A DNA stretch of 64,000 bases from Pempheris klunzingeri (GCF_042242105.1 NC_092014.1:7041874-7105873); one strand, 5' to 3'. Shown: positions 1-14,600, counted from the stretch's first letter. Made by a program: numbers and translations. The notes: generated from the letters alone by a model not told the origin.

Positions 1-1600
1 TGTTCACTGATAATCCTGCATTAATAATCTTAACAAGAGCCTGAATTACCAAGAGGGGAAGGTGTTCACAGCTTCCACTAAAGCCCCAAGGTTGTTTGTG
101 TGGGGAATATTTTGTGATAATTTGACTTTGACTGCAAATTTGTTTGGTAATGCAATAAAAGCTGAAATGGTAAATGACCTGCTCTTGTATTTTTACCTGA
201 TCTTAAGGCTCTGTGGAGGAGCCGTGCGTCAAAATCTAGTTTTGATACCTTTGACATTGCAGTTGATTTTACACTAACATCCTCAAACAAAGTTGTTTTT
301 CATCATATTATCCCAATTTACAGTAAACTTGGGGCATGGTAAGTATTTCAGCTAGGGAATAAGGGCTAGTTTCTGAGCCTCTTGGCAAAATTATTTGATC
401 AAAATCCAACCTGAGTCACCTGATATACTGAAAAATATATTAACAGTGTCGTCTGCTAATTATAAAACTTTAATTACTTAAACTGCTGGTTTCTACAAAG
501 CCAAAACTATAGTGGAAAATAAAACAGTGGGTCTCCAGACAGTTAAACAGCAGTTAGTCAGTAGAAATGAGGATTTATTTATGTGTATCAGCTGATAAAC
601 CTCAGGTGTGGTCTTGACCTTTGACCTTTACTGTTAACCTAACATGGATGTTTGAATATTCAAACAAAGCTGTGTTACTGTAATTATTGCCTGTCGTTTG
701 TATGCACACTCTTTGTGCTCATTTTGTTTCTATTACATGTGTTAATTTATAGTTGTTGTGTTTTATTCGCGGTGTGTTAGAATTAGCAGCTGTGTTGTAT
801 TTAGTTTAAAATTTTTCATTTGGACCACACTTTTATAGTTGTACTCGTGCCTTATTTGGATATTCGATCAGTTTTTTATTTTTATTAATTTTTTTTAAAT
901 ACTTGTATTAAGTTTGGATCACAGGAAGCCACCTTCCTGCAATGACAGAAGCTCCAATAACAAAAAATGACAAACAAATTTTAGAAAATATCCACTCACC
1001 GAAAAATAGTTAAATAAAATGTAGCCCACATTATATCTGTATATCTCACTTCGCTGTTCACCCCAGTTCTCAGGTGGGTGTCCCTCCCTCCGTGTAGTGT
1101 CCGCGGGCGTCCCCTGACGGTGGTCCCCGGTAGAGCCCCGGTGCCCCCCCCGTCAGTGTGACCGTCCCACCACCGCCCGGAGGAGCTGCTCTCCCTCCGC
1201 TGGCCAAGTTCACAAACCCGCTGGCTGTGTTTGGAGAGTTTGGATGGGCTGTCCCAGCGTGCGTGTGCGTCCTCGCATTGCTTGTACTATTGTTTTGCTC
1301 TGGATGGATGGACCGACTCCTCATCAAGTTTAGATCTTTTTTTATGCCCAGGACGGACTCAAGCATTTCATTATTATTATTATTTGTAAACTTTTGCAAC
1401 ATTTACCGACTTTGTTTCCTCTCTATCCAGATTGATTTCTGTTGATGGCGCGGTCTAACCAAGATGGACACGGGTTGTCTGCCGGTTGGGGACTAGATAA
1501 CTGCTTCACCCATTAAACATAAATGTAGACTTTACTGAACTCACTGAACACGTTTTATTTATCAAGTGGATGTAAGCGGACTGGGTCATTTCCACCCCAG
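1..1600. other. Upstream flank of gna12, no gene seen
   Basis: AT-rich sequence with no convincing coding exon. It holds a perfect DR1-type nuclear receptor site at 615-627 and a GC-rich island at about 1070-1300. An acceptor-like ctatccag near 1431 could open an untranslated gna12 exon. Confidence 0.5.
615..627 (-). promoter_or_regulatory. DR1 nuclear-receptor element
   Basis: TGACCTTTGACCT is two perfect half-sites spaced by one base (AGGTCA-A-AGGTCA on the minus strand), the consensus for HNF4 or RXR heterodimers, about 1 kb upstream of gna12. The match is exact; function is inferred. Confidence 0.4.
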
Positions 1601-1615
1601 AGGTCACATCCTAGA

Positions 1616-1645
1616 ATGAACATTTTCCCACTGAAGTTTCGGTGA
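1616..1645 (+). other. Upstream ORF in the gna12 leader
   Basis: ATG plus eight codons and TGA (MNIFPLKFR), ending 19 nt before the gna12 start in another frame. Whether it is in the mRNA depends on an unmapped transcription start. Confidence 0.4.
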
Positions 1646-1664
1646 ACTTTTCCCACGACTCGCC

Positions 1665-2574
1665 ATGTCGGGAGTGGTCCGCACCCTGAGCCGCTGCCTG
1701 CTCCCGGCCGAGGCCAGCAGGGACCCGGGCAGCAGCAAGGAGAGGAGCCGGGAGAGGGACGCGGCGCAGGAGCGGGAGGCGCGGCGCAGGAGCCGGGAGA
1801 TAGACGCGATGCTCGCCCGGGAGAGGAGAGCCGTCCGCCGGCTGGTCAAGATCCTGCTGCTCGGGGCCGGTGAGAGCGGAAAGTCCACATTCCTCAAACA
1901 GATGCGCATCATTAACGGGCAAGAGTTTGATAAAAAGGCACTTCTGGATTTCCGGGACACCATCTATGAGAATATACTGAAGGTAAGAACAAGTAGTTCA
2001 GGGCCTTCAGGGAAACGTTACAGCCTTGAGTCCAAAGTTTAAATTACCAACTCCCTTTTCCCTGAAAGTTTGAAATAAGTTAAACCATCTTAAATATGTA
2101 GACTGAAGTTCAAAAAGGATGAAACTGGTATGCAGGAGACATATAGATCAGAGTTGATTAATCAGTTAGTCGATTGGTTGAAGGGTAACCAGTGAGAAAG
2201 TTGACAGTGGATTAATCATTTAACATTGTCAACTGTTCAATGGTTCCAGCTTCTCCAAATGTGAAGGTCCTGTGCTTTATTTTTAATGGTGGATAAGTGA
2301 AAATAATTAATTTTTAAACTGTTTTTTCAGACATTGAAGCAAACAAGCAAATGTCAATTTAGGCACTGGGAAATCACGATGGGCATTTTCCTCTATTTCT
2401 GACATGTTCTGGACCAAACCATTGTTGATTAATTGAGAAAATAACCAGATTCCGAATAATCATTATTTGCAGTCCTGACATCGACATTTTCATCCCACAG
2501 TTGAGGCTCACAGACACACACATACTCACTCTAACACACAGAGGTTTGTTGACATAGTACATATTTTTATCCTG

Positions 2575-2643
<69 letters not shown>

Positions 2644-5600
2644 TTGTTTGCTGTCATGGCTGGGCCTCCTTCACCAGCTAACAATACCAGACTATTCCTG
2701 AGGGATGAGCACATCCGCCCTGAGTGCCACACAGCCCAGACAAGGATGATAAGAGGCTGCACTTCTACACAGCCGAGGCCGTACACAATACCCTCCCTGA
2801 ATACCAGCATACAGTGGTGGTGCTGTCTCGGCTCACATTGTGAACAAGACCCCCCCCCATACACCCCGTACACACATTTGACCACCACCTAACCTTCTTT
2901 AAAAACACACAATGCCTGATGTGTAGAAGGACACAGGAAAGGCAGAAATTGCAAGAAATCACATGACTGGAAAGGCACCATCTGTGCCTGCCATGCCCAC
3001 ATTACATCCAGAGATATACAGCAGAATGTGTACATAAAAATAGAAATAGAAATGAGAATCCATATCCTCTTATTAAACAACATCAGACACACTAGTAGGG
3101 TTAGTCGCAGTAACAATTAATCTCTCTATTGAATGTCATATAAATGTCAGAAAATAGTCAAAGATGTCCAAAGTGAAGTCTTCAAATTGCTTGTCTTGTC
3201 TCACCAACTATCCAAAGAGCCGCCCAAAAGTCGTGTACATTCAAATACAACAGCAGCAAACAGCGATCAGATGATTATTTCCAGAAATGACTAATTGACA
3301 GCTGAGAGTTTGTAGTGACTGTCCTCCTGTACATATGCTCTATATATACGTATATATTTTACGTAATGTGAAATTATGTAAAATATATCATAAATAGAAA
3401 ACACTTCATTGGCCACTAAAGGCCTTGAGAACGAAGATACAGGAACCAGTGGTTAAACAACACATCAACACTGCATGTGCAAAGTAAACTATAATGGATG
3501 TAAACATGACACTATAAACTGACCATGATTCCACTAATAAAGCAGAGATACGTGGGTGTTTTAAAGTTGGACGTTACCTGAACAGTTGTTTATGTGGTTT
3601 GGGATGTCGGTGGAGGATCAGCCTCACCTGTGGAGAGGACCTCGCCCCCGTCGCCCTCCTTCATGGGAACCAAATTATATAGAAAGAGAACAAAGCGGGA
3701 AGGAAGGCAGATGAAACAGCTGAAGAAAAGCATACAGGTGTGAAGCCCAATGAGGCTTACAGAAATAAATAATGTAGAGGTGGAGTTCAGGTGTTTTCCC
3801 ACTGTTTGAATCTTAGTAATTATAGCTCCAGCAGTAGGGGATAAATCTCTGGCATAATCCTCATCAAAGTGGATTTATTTATTCCTCATAAATTTAAATG
3901 AAACTAAAAAACTTTGTGTCCCAATTTAACTCAAGTGTAATTTTGTTTCTTTCTTTTTGGAAATTAATGATGAACTAATTTACAAGCGGTTACGTCTTTG
4001 CCTCTTTCTTAGCCGCTTATCATCCCGTTTCCTTTAATTTTCCCATTAAGTAGCTTTAAGGTTGGAACAATCAAATTATTCCACGCTGTTGGTTTCATAA
4101 ACGGGTCATTCTTTATTAGCTCAGTGCAGCTCCTCATTTCATCGTATTAAAGCCCCAAAACTCAACACACAGCTGGAGTTAGAAATTAAGTTCTGTGGGT
4201 TTCAACACCGTTTGAATTGTACGGGTTGAAGAGCTTAATTATTACTAAATGCTTAGTATTACAGGTTACAGCTGCAACTATTAATCCATTAATCCATTAG
4301 TTGACAAAACATTTGTCCGCAACCGGACATTTGAGGACGTCATCTTGGGCTTTGGGAAACGCTGCTCGACATTTATCACCGTGTGCTGACATTTCATAGA
4401 CCAAACAACAAATCGATTAATCGAGAAAACGACTGACAGTGAAAATAAAGTCGGAGCCCTGTTACAGGACAGGAGGAGAGGCTGGTTACCTGCCTCGATG
4501 CTGCAGAATAACAGTTTGTATGTCCTCTATCTCCCCATATTTTGAGTGGAAAGGCCGGCACAGTGCTGGAGGCGGAGGCTGAGGCAGTTCATGGGGAGGA
4601 TAACATTAATACAGGAAAGCACCTCCTTTCGAATTGTAAAACAGTGATTAATGAAACAGAGCAATCTTCAGTCCCAGTTGCTGCCACCATAGGCGACTGC
4701 TTATAATGCCATTCACCACGTCGTGACTGTGAGGCTACCAGTTGAGACATTTTCGTGGTTTTCATGTGGTCACATACTAATGAGACTATTGCCAATAAGA
4801 GTTGGTCTTTTCTCAAAGTCTGCTTCGCCTTTAATAATGTTTCGCAACCCCTCTTTTCCATAGTATTGGTCTCCATGTTTTGGCTTTTTGGAGTGTTTGT
4901 CGGAAACACCCTCCTTCAACACCTTTCTGACGATGGCTTTAGGGGTGCAGTGTCCGACCATCTGTGTAACTTTCCAAAGCCATCGATCCAGCATTCATGT
5001 GTAATTGATAAGCCGATTGGCCACCACTCCCAGTATAAACACTTTTCATGTTGTGGTGTGGCGTGAACCGACAACGCGCCATACAAACCACCTCGTCTCT
5101 AGTACGACTGGCCCTTTACAGACAGTCCATCTTTCAAAGGACGCAGTCTACAAAGGCTCAACCTGGTCCTTATCAGCTGTAAGTCCTCATCAAATTGACA
5201 GCAATGTTTCAACACCAGGGGTGAACTAGGATTAAGGTAAATTACACTCCACTTTATTACAGGAGTTGTGAAATTTCACTTGAACAGCAGGATAGAAGCC
5301 CCCCTTTTATCTGTAAAGAAAAAGGACAGCATGAATTCCATAATAGTTTTTCCACTGGTCTAGAAGTTTATGTTTATCTGCTTAAAATAACCTGAGTATG
5401 TGATATTTCCCGCCTATTTAAGTTGAGTAGGTTCACCTGAATGCCCCAATTAAAAAAACGACCATCTCATGTAAGAGTATGAGAAGGATACTCCGTTGTT
5501 GCCTCTAAATTTGGGCAAAAGATGGATGCATTTCTTTTCAATAATTTGAAGGGCACTTTTGAACAGGACAGAATTGGTCAGCTTGTTTTGGTTTTAATAT

Positions 5601-8600
5601 TTGTGGTGTAGAAATGAAGATGATTTATTGCAGATAGACAGGCTGATCAGCAGGAAAACAGACAGCCAGACAGACACCCAGGCATACAGGAAGAGAGACA
5701 GACAGGACTATCATGTTGAACATCATGCTACAAACACACAGATCATTAAACTGATGAGGTTAAAGTTGGCTGACGGGCAGAAAAAATGGAGATGATTACA
5801 TGTAAATCGTGAGTGGATGCGGCTCAAAGCTCACTCACAGTGACTCTGTTGGTTTTTTGTTTGTTTTTTTTTACTGCCTGCACGCTGCTGTTCGATCTGC
5901 ATCTGTGTCAGATTATGGTTACATGTGTGTCTTTGTGTTAAACACTTGTTTGTTTTTGTCAGCCTTACTCATTTTACTGTAAAAACAAAATCAGAAAATC
6001 GGACAGGCTTAAAGACACACCACAGCACTGAGTCAGACTGCACACACACACACACTCATAGCAGCGGCATGAGTGAGAAATTCTATTAACAGTCACGTCT
6101 TCCTTTTATTTTCTTGTAATTGCCTTTTTCACAACCACGCCTCCTGTTCCACATCGGAGGGGATCTCTCTTTGAATTTCTATGTCTGACATTTCTTCCAG
6201 ATTTTTTCCTCACTGAGGGTTTTTTAGAGGATTTTCCCCGTCTTTGTAGAGACAAGGTTGAGCTGGGTTGGCAGCTGTTGTGGGCCTGTAAAGCTCATTG
6301 AGTGCGATATTAAGCTGTACAAATAAACCTGACCAGACTTGGACTAGACTATTGCACAAGGGCTAGGTGGTCATGACTCACTAACACACACACACACACA
6401 TATACACACCACTCACATATACTCACATCCCTTAACCCACCGTGACCTTTGAAACACTTTGTAGTTCACTGATATTGTTTGCTTCTTAGCTCCTCTGTTG
6501 TTTCAATCAATACATGAAGCAAACAGGCTCTGATAATACAGCAGATGTTGAACTTTAAGATGTCAGTGTATTATCAAGCCATGAAAACAGGAGGAAAGGA
6601 AAATATGTTACAGGTCAACAAGCAACAGCAGCAAAATAGACTAAATAAATAAAAAGAATAAAAATGATAGAGGTAGTAAGTCATAAATAAAACACTGTCT
6701 TGGAAAATAGACTTAAACTGAATTTTCTGCCAAATACATCATGAGATGCTGAATTGGAGCAATTAGAAGGAATGGATTAAAAAGGTTTAATTAAACTAGA
6801 GAAAAGGAGACACAGATATAAAACACTGAGTGTGTGTTGGTTAGTTTGATCACTCTGGAGGAGACCTCCCACACAGATCAGTCCACATGGTTCCTTTCAG
6901 AAAACCATCAGCAGCCACACATTCATATGTTTGAGTGTGTGTGTTACTCCATGTTTACCAGTAACGCTAGACTCGGTCTTGACGTTTTTCCCAGGAAGCA
7001 GCACATGCAGTATGAATCTTTTTCCTCTGTGTGGTCAGGAAATATTTGTACAGTATTGCTGATGTTAGAAAAAGCAGCTGTTTCACCACTTCACCACATT
7101 CAGGCTCATATACGCTCTGATTGTGTGTTTACGCAGGGCATGCGCGTCCTGGTGGACGCCCGGGACAAGCTGGGCATCAGCTGGCAGAGCTGTGAGAACG
7201 AGAAGCAGGGCATGCTGGTGATGTCGTGGGAGGGACGCGTGGGCGGCTCGGGTGTCGAGCCAAGTGAGTTTCAGCTGTACGTGATGGCACTGAGCGCGCT
7301 CTGGGCAGACAACGGCATACAAGGGGCCTACGCACGACGCTCCGAGTTCCAACTGGTGAGTAGATCAGTGCCATAACATACAGTTTATCCCTTTTACTTC
7401 CTCTTCAGGAGCTTCAATTTCATCTTCATCAGTATTAATATTCTGTATCACTTTGCTCCAAGTCTTTATTGGGGATGTATACAAACTTTGGATGTCTTGT
7501 GCATCAGTTTTACTAATTTCCCCTAAATTCAGACGTATTTGGTATCTTTCAGGAAATTTCAGGATCTGCAGTAGATTTTACAATTAAGTTTTGTGGGTTT
7601 GAACCATGTTTGGCAGCACATGAAGAATTTGAGATGATGGCTGCTTGTTAAGGATGGAGGAATGGATGATGTAGATGGATGGATGACTGTTCCTGATGAC
7701 AGTTTAATGATATACCTCCTCTTTAATGGTCCCATATTCTGCTCATTTTAAAGTTCCTACTTGTATTTGGAGGTCCTACTAGTAAAGGGTTACTTGGTTT
7801 AATGTTCACATTAAATCACAAAACACATTATTGTTCTCATAGCAGACATCGCGGCTACCGCTGTTTTCAGCCTCTGTGTGAACGCTCTGTTTTAAAAGAA
7901 CGAGACAATCTGCTGCTTTGGTTTTGCCTTTGACATCTTGGTGATACTGTCAGCAGGCGTTAGGGAGGAAAGAACAATGGTGGCCAGCAAGGTAGAGTTA
8001 GGACGTTTTTAGTGGGCGGAGACAGTGGGCTTGCTGAAGGAGGTCACATGCTTAACAGATCCCCTTATGATGTCATAAGGGGAGCCAAATCTAAACAGTT
8101 TGTTTTCACACTGAAAGATGGAGCAGGAGAAAAAGAGAGAGGACAGCCTTTACTCAGAGTTTGGCGGTCTGTAGGCACAACTGGGTCACATACTTATGTT
8201 GAAAAGACATTAAAAAGTGCATTTTGCATAATATTTTAAGAATTAGTGTAGATTTCAGTCTTCATGTTCTGGAATGATAAATTATTACATTTGTATTGGC
8301 CTGTTTTAACAGTATCAAACCATCCTTAAAAATGTCTTAAACCCCTCATGCAGCAGCCCACTCACTCTATGTAGCATATCACAAACTCTCTATAAGTCTG
8401 TCAGTCTGAAAATGAAGCTCTTATGCTAAATCCTCTCATGACACGTCACATTAGCCTTCAGCTTATTCACTGACTAAGAGTCATCATCAGTCATCAGATT
8501 ACTCAGCGGCTGACCTGATGCTTCACATTTGATGTGTCTCAGTAGTCAAAGACTATCCGATGAGTGACCTGTGACCAATCAGGACTTTCCTAATCTGTCA

Positions 8601-11600
8601 GTGTGAAAATGTAATTTTCCTTTTCTGTGTCGACTCTGTTTCTGGTTAAAAGATGTAAGGCCTCCTTTTTTCTCTATAGCACACGCCAAAGAATATCCTG
8701 CAACTGAATTCACAATTGCTCTCCATCATTTCTGTCTCATTCCAGTGTGAGCTGTTAAACTGAGGAATACTGCCAAAAAACCTTTTATAAAAAATAGGAA
8801 AAAAACCTTGCACTGTGTGTTTACCCAATTTGTACCTCCTGCAGCCATGGCACTGCACTACAAAGGCTGAGCACAGTAACTACTGCTTTCATTTAATGTC
8901 TTTTTTGGCTGATTATTTCACCCAAAAAAAGCTGCGGCTATCTCACGAGCTATCTTTCACTTAATGTAGCCCTGTTATTTTAGCTGTCTAGTTAGCTGTC
9001 TTTCTATGGCAGCGATGTAGTAAAAGTGGTGATGAGTCCTGCAGCATACCACAGCCAAAGATACAGATACTGTGCTTCAGCTAGGATTTTAGGTCCATTA
9101 CTGCAAATTATTAAATCTGTTTTCTTGGACATCACACATTTCTATGGTATAATATTTGTTTATATATTAAAAACAGAAAGGTTTAGTGCGTATTGTCTTT
9201 GTGGGACAGCATAATTTTGTATGCCGTCAGTTTACAGGATATTTCCACATCACTTGAGTGATTTCAGTTGTCTAGAGTAAATGTCTGCATATTAACTGGT
9301 TTTCTACAGCCAGGAGTCACAAAGCTAATAATCATTGACAAGGCTCACAACTGCAGAGGAAGTAACTGGATGTTTTTAACTGCCAACTCAAGAAAGAAGT
9401 CACAGTGAAGGAGCATTGCACCGAGTATTTATTGTTTTTCTGTGTAACTTACTTCTCACATTTTTTTGTTTGGAGACTGTCCAAAAATGTAATCATTTTT
9501 TTCTTGAGTGGAAATGGAGCCAATGAAGTGGAGCCCTGTAGAGTTTCATCTAACACGCAACACTGCAAACCTTCTACTGTGTAACTAATCACACTGAATA
9601 GATGGAAAATAAAGCAGTGTTTTATTTTCATAATAGTGACAATAGCACAAAATGAAATGGCAGCTTTGCTTTTATAAATATCAGACTGAGATGCAGTACA
9701 TTTCTTGACCTTTGATGACTTGAAAGCCTCGATATCATCATCATTTTTGTCTGCACCATCTTAACCAAACTGTTTTGTTATCAGTCAGTCATTTGGATGG
9801 AGCTAGTGAATAGTAAGGGGGTGAATCCAGGGCTGTCTCAATGGACCACTTCTTGAGCGTGCCCTGAGTTACAATTCATTAATTGCCCTTGAGTTTAATT
9901 TTATTTGATACAATTTAGGGCAATTTCACATCAGATAGGACACATTTATGCCAAGTCAGTTGAGAGCTTGTCCCTGCTGTAGTGTCACTTTGTAATTTAG
10001 GCCAATAAAAGAGGCGTATATGATGTTTTAAATCTTTGTGTAGCCTTAAAGCTGCTCTAATCAAGGCATCAAATCGTTGCATGTGAAAGGGTTTGCTTGT
10101 CGTCATTAACCAACTTGGCTGTTCTTTTAAACCTTTAAATCGATATTTTGGTGTCACAGCCCATGACGTTATTGTATTGGTTTACTCTCATCAGTGTCTG
10201 TTCCAGCTGAAGAATACAGTGGAGCGTTTAGCAGCTAAAGAGCTCTATATTTTCTTTATTCTCCATACTCTCAGGAGCTCAAAGAGACAGATTATTGGAC
10301 TCAAATGATGTTTTTAACTGTTTGCCAACTCATATCAACTTCAAAAGATGATATATGTCAGTGATGAGTTGTTGAAATGCCCCCAGGTGCCAAAACAATC
10401 AAGTAATGCAGGTTTGAATTATACTGAAATGCTTAAATAGTCCATATAAAAAAAATACAGGTCTAGAAAGAATAACATCAGATGACTGGTAGCTCCTTCT
10501 CTCCATCTCAGGTCAGACCATTCTTCTTTTACAGACGTCTGAGTTCATATCTTCTTATACTGCCTGAGGAGTGCCTAGTTTAAAGCAGCCACTCAATGTA
10601 GTTTAAAGAACAATTTATGAACAACAGAATGGCTGCAGAACCATTTGGTTTAACAAGTAACTCTATAAGTGTCTACGCATATGCCGTGAAGGGCCAGACA
10701 GACTGTTAATTACACTTAATGGTTCAGCAGAACGTCGTAAATGATCACTAACCATATTGTCTGCATTGTGAATGTCTCACAACAGCCATCACCAGCCGGG
10801 CTTGTTGTCAGTGCCGTTAGTATTGGCTGTAGCAGCTAGTGTAGAAGCTGGTTTATTTCTACTTCATTATAAGTGACACAGCAGATATACTTTGCGTTCA
10901 GAGCTGTAAGTTTGACCTTTTACCCCGTTACACGTTTATCAGTGACAAAACAATCTAAGAGTCAGACAGAAGCCACTTCCGTCTCTCTTTCACTTAACAT
11001 ACTGTTAGTGTGTGTGGGATGTCATTGCACAGCTTTGGGTCAGACTGCCTTGTCTTATCTGGAGTGATAAAGCTCGTACAGCACAGCTGCACAGGCTTGC
11101 GGACATCACTCTGACTTAAAGGATAAAGCCGGTGATATTCTTTGTTTTTCTTTTTGTCAACAAATTCCACGAGAAGACCAAAAGGAGCACATATTGTCCG
11201 TGTAAAGTCTGATACAGTTGATTCCTCAGTGCCATAGACCTCCGTTGTTGTCTAAAAACTATTAAAAACACATCAGTGAGCCGCACTGGGTGACATGGCC
11301 ACAGTAGTTTATTTTGAGTCAGTCTCACATACACATCTTACTGCTCCTGTTAATACTCACTAGTGCATGGAAATGTGTATTAAAGGAAAATGTTTATTTC
11401 CTTATCAGTGTGTCATTATCATGGCATTACTGAGTAGGGGGTTATGTATATGTATGTATACGTATACATACATATATATATCTTACAAGACAACAATGTA
11501 AACAGACTGTTAATTTCTCTCACATGCACACTCGCCAAATCAAGAGCGACTTGCAGTCTCAAACATGTATACACAGCAGTTACCTGGCAAGTCAGTGGGA

Positions 11601-14600
11601 GAATCACTTTATCAATTCTTTTTCACTCCATTTTATACACAGGCTTGAAATACAGGCATCACACACAGGACCTATAGACATGCAGTGTGGAGAGAGGGAT
11701 GAGTGATGGGCTGCCAAGTAGTGGAGTTCAGTGGCTTGCTCAAACTGTGCCCAGGAGGTGAACTTGCACCTCTCCAACTACCAGTCCACAGTCCGTACCG
11801 GGCTCCATTCTGGACTCGAATCGGCTACCCTCTAGTTCCCAAGTTCCTCCAAAGTTACTGCAAAAGAACATACTAACTTAGAGGCCACTGTCTTTTACTT
11901 TTGTTTGGATTTATGTAAAATTTAACTTAGTGTGGAAAACAGTAAGAGGCTTGTGTAGTGATGGGGCGGCTGTGGCTCAGCGGAAGAGTTGGTCGTCCAT
12001 CTATGGTAAGGTCAGTGATTCGATCCCTGGCTCCTCTAAGTCAGCGTGTCAAAGTGTCCTTGAGCAAGACACTGAACCCCAGCTTGCTCCAGAAGCATAG
12101 CTTAAGTGTGTGAATGTGTGTGTGAAAATGAATGATGTGTGAATGGGTGAAAGTGGATGTAATGTAAAAGCACTTTGAGTAGTCGAAATGACTAGAATAC
12201 AAATACAGACCATTTACCATTTTGTGTTGCTGAGTCTCTACAACTCAGGCGGCGAGTGCAAAGTTAGCATGGCCCATAGTCAGAATTACCATAATTATGG
12301 CAATAAGATGTTGGTTAAAAATGCTGCCGCAGAAAATAGTCCCAAAAATGCACTATTTGCTCCTGTTTTACCCTTATTTTCTGAAAACGACAGCACTCAG
12401 CTGTTTAAGAAAATCACTTGAAAGTATATAATTGTAAATGAAAGTATAACTGTAACCCTTACTAAAGATTTACAGCTTTAGTACAGACAAATAGGCCTGG
12501 GTGCTGTGTGTCACAGACCAGAAAGTGAAACTGCAAAGTACTGAGATATGGTCGAACATGCAGTTGGTTCTGATCTTGTCATGAGATTTGTTGATACTGA
12601 GAAACGTATAGAAGAACACCAGCCTTCTCCTTTCAAAGAAAGAAAAGCCAAAATGTCTACCGTGGAATGATTATGCTGAGTTAGATGCTCTCCACCTCCC
12701 CCTTCTCTCCACTCTCTGAGAGGTTTTCCGGGGATACCACAGTCAGCTTTTCCCAGGCACGGCTGGAGCTGAGCCACAGGCTGACAGAGAGAGAGGGAGG
12801 GAGAAAGAGAGAGGGAGAGGGAGAGTCAGATGGGTGGAAGAAAGAAAAGGAGTGGAAAGTAGAGAAGACGGGATGGGGAGGCAGAGAGAGCGAGAAAACG
12901 CAGTGAGGGCGAAGTGAAGATAGAGAGAGAAAAACAAACTGAAAGCGAACACATGCATGGATTTTGTTTACTTGCAGGCTTGTCTGTGTTCCCACCACAC
13001 CCAGATAACACACAGTTTGATATGGGATATAAACACCAAAATCTCTTCTGCTTGACAAAAACAAGGCCGTATGTCATGCTGTGACGGTAAACTGTTACTG
13101 TCGTCAACAGCAGCACAGACATCCTGAGTAAAGGAGGTATGAGTTGAGACCGTACTGTACAGGGAACTTTGAAGCCCCACATAAAGGCTATAAATGCTGA
13201 AACATATGCACAGACACACACACACATTCCCCCCATATGGTTGACTGTATGAGATTTCAACCTGGAAGTCTGCCGCTGCTGTTGTAAGCAGCATTGGCTA
13301 TACTGTATGTACAGTATGTAAAGCTGTAAAAAATGTCTGGAAGCATCTACAGATTGGAAAAATCTTTTTTTGTGGTTTCGGTGTAGTGTTTCCCTTCCTA
13401 CAGTTCTTCCTCGTGTATGTGAGTGTGTGCGCATGTGTTTGATGGGTCAAACATTCCCCCATAACAACCAAAAAAGTAATCACATTTCTTTTGGTTTAAA
13501 AATGAAAGGAGTCAAGTCTTATTTTCATGGTGTTTGCCATCATTTCTATCAGTTGCTCTCACCAAAGTAATTGCTGAGATCTGGAAACACAGCAAGAGTA
13601 GTAGAAGAGACTTTTCTTTTCTTGAAGTGAAACAGTGAGTGAGTGCACCCAAAATGTTGGTAATGATGCCTCACTGCCCAGAAAGTACAGCAGGTCAAGG
13701 CTGAACCGGGAAGTCTGTCTATAAACTGACGGATGTTTACATCAGCCAGTTTGGGTCCTAACTTTACTGCTCGCCCTCGTTTTCTCTTCCAAATAAGTTT
13801 GGCTAACTTGGCGGTTTGTTTAAAACGTGTCTGACTGCTTGACTGCTGGACTTTCAGCAACTTTCAGCAATTAACCTGGCGTACAAAAATCCAAAAATTA
13901 ACTACAATTATAGAAATATTAGTTACTCTTAAAGCATATATACAACAAACAAATACATGTATGAACAGTGTATCGCAATAAGTAGATATATTGATTACTG
14001 GTGTATTAAATGTAGTTTTTATTGAAAAAAGCAAGAAATCTGAAGATGTCACTTTGACAGACTAAAAGATTATTCAGTTAATTGAAGTATAATCCGCTGA
14101 TTAATCTATAATGAAAATAGGAGTAGTATTAGTCAGATCCCTAAGTGTTTACTCATTATATTCACCAGGTGAGTTACTATACCAGCGTAGTTTGTGGTTA
14201 AAGGACTGCAGCAGTCAAACAACAGTGGCATCCAGTCACACACACACACACACACACACGTGGCACACATATACCTGAGGCCACACACACACACACACAC
14301 ACACACACCACACACACACACACTGCATAATGTGAGCTTATTCAGGTCTTTGCTGTAATAAAGCCCCTAATCTGCCCATACACGCCATGAATGGAGACAT
14401 TCCTCCAGCCTTACTCAACCACACACACTCCCATACAAATCCAGACACACACACACTCGGAAAGCTATAATTTACAATTTTACTACTTGTAGATCTGCAT
14501 TATACCAGACTACAACTCATCTTTGGCCTAATAATATTAATTGATTTTGATATTTAGTTTTATTCCACCACCACACGATGAGGTTGTTAAATTTCTGCTG

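Larger units (their letters stand above)
1983..7136 (+). other. gna12 intron 1
   Basis: 5.2 kb. Contains a (TG)n block, three decayed copies of an ATTAATCGATTA-ended fish repeat (2145-2480, 3095-3312, 4265-4462), and a repeat copy near 6120-6350. A non-repetitive stretch at about 4750-5230 has overlapping open frames on both strands that I cannot identify. Confidence 0.7.

Noticed and set aside
11963-12035. tRNA gene
   Set aside because: It has A and B boxes but no proper cloverleaf, and it continues into a SINE body.
12681-13434. Minus-strand frames of 127 and 202 codons
   Set aside because: They lie across the GA-rich tract and are low-complexity Ser/Leu/Pro translation with no family match or splice partners.
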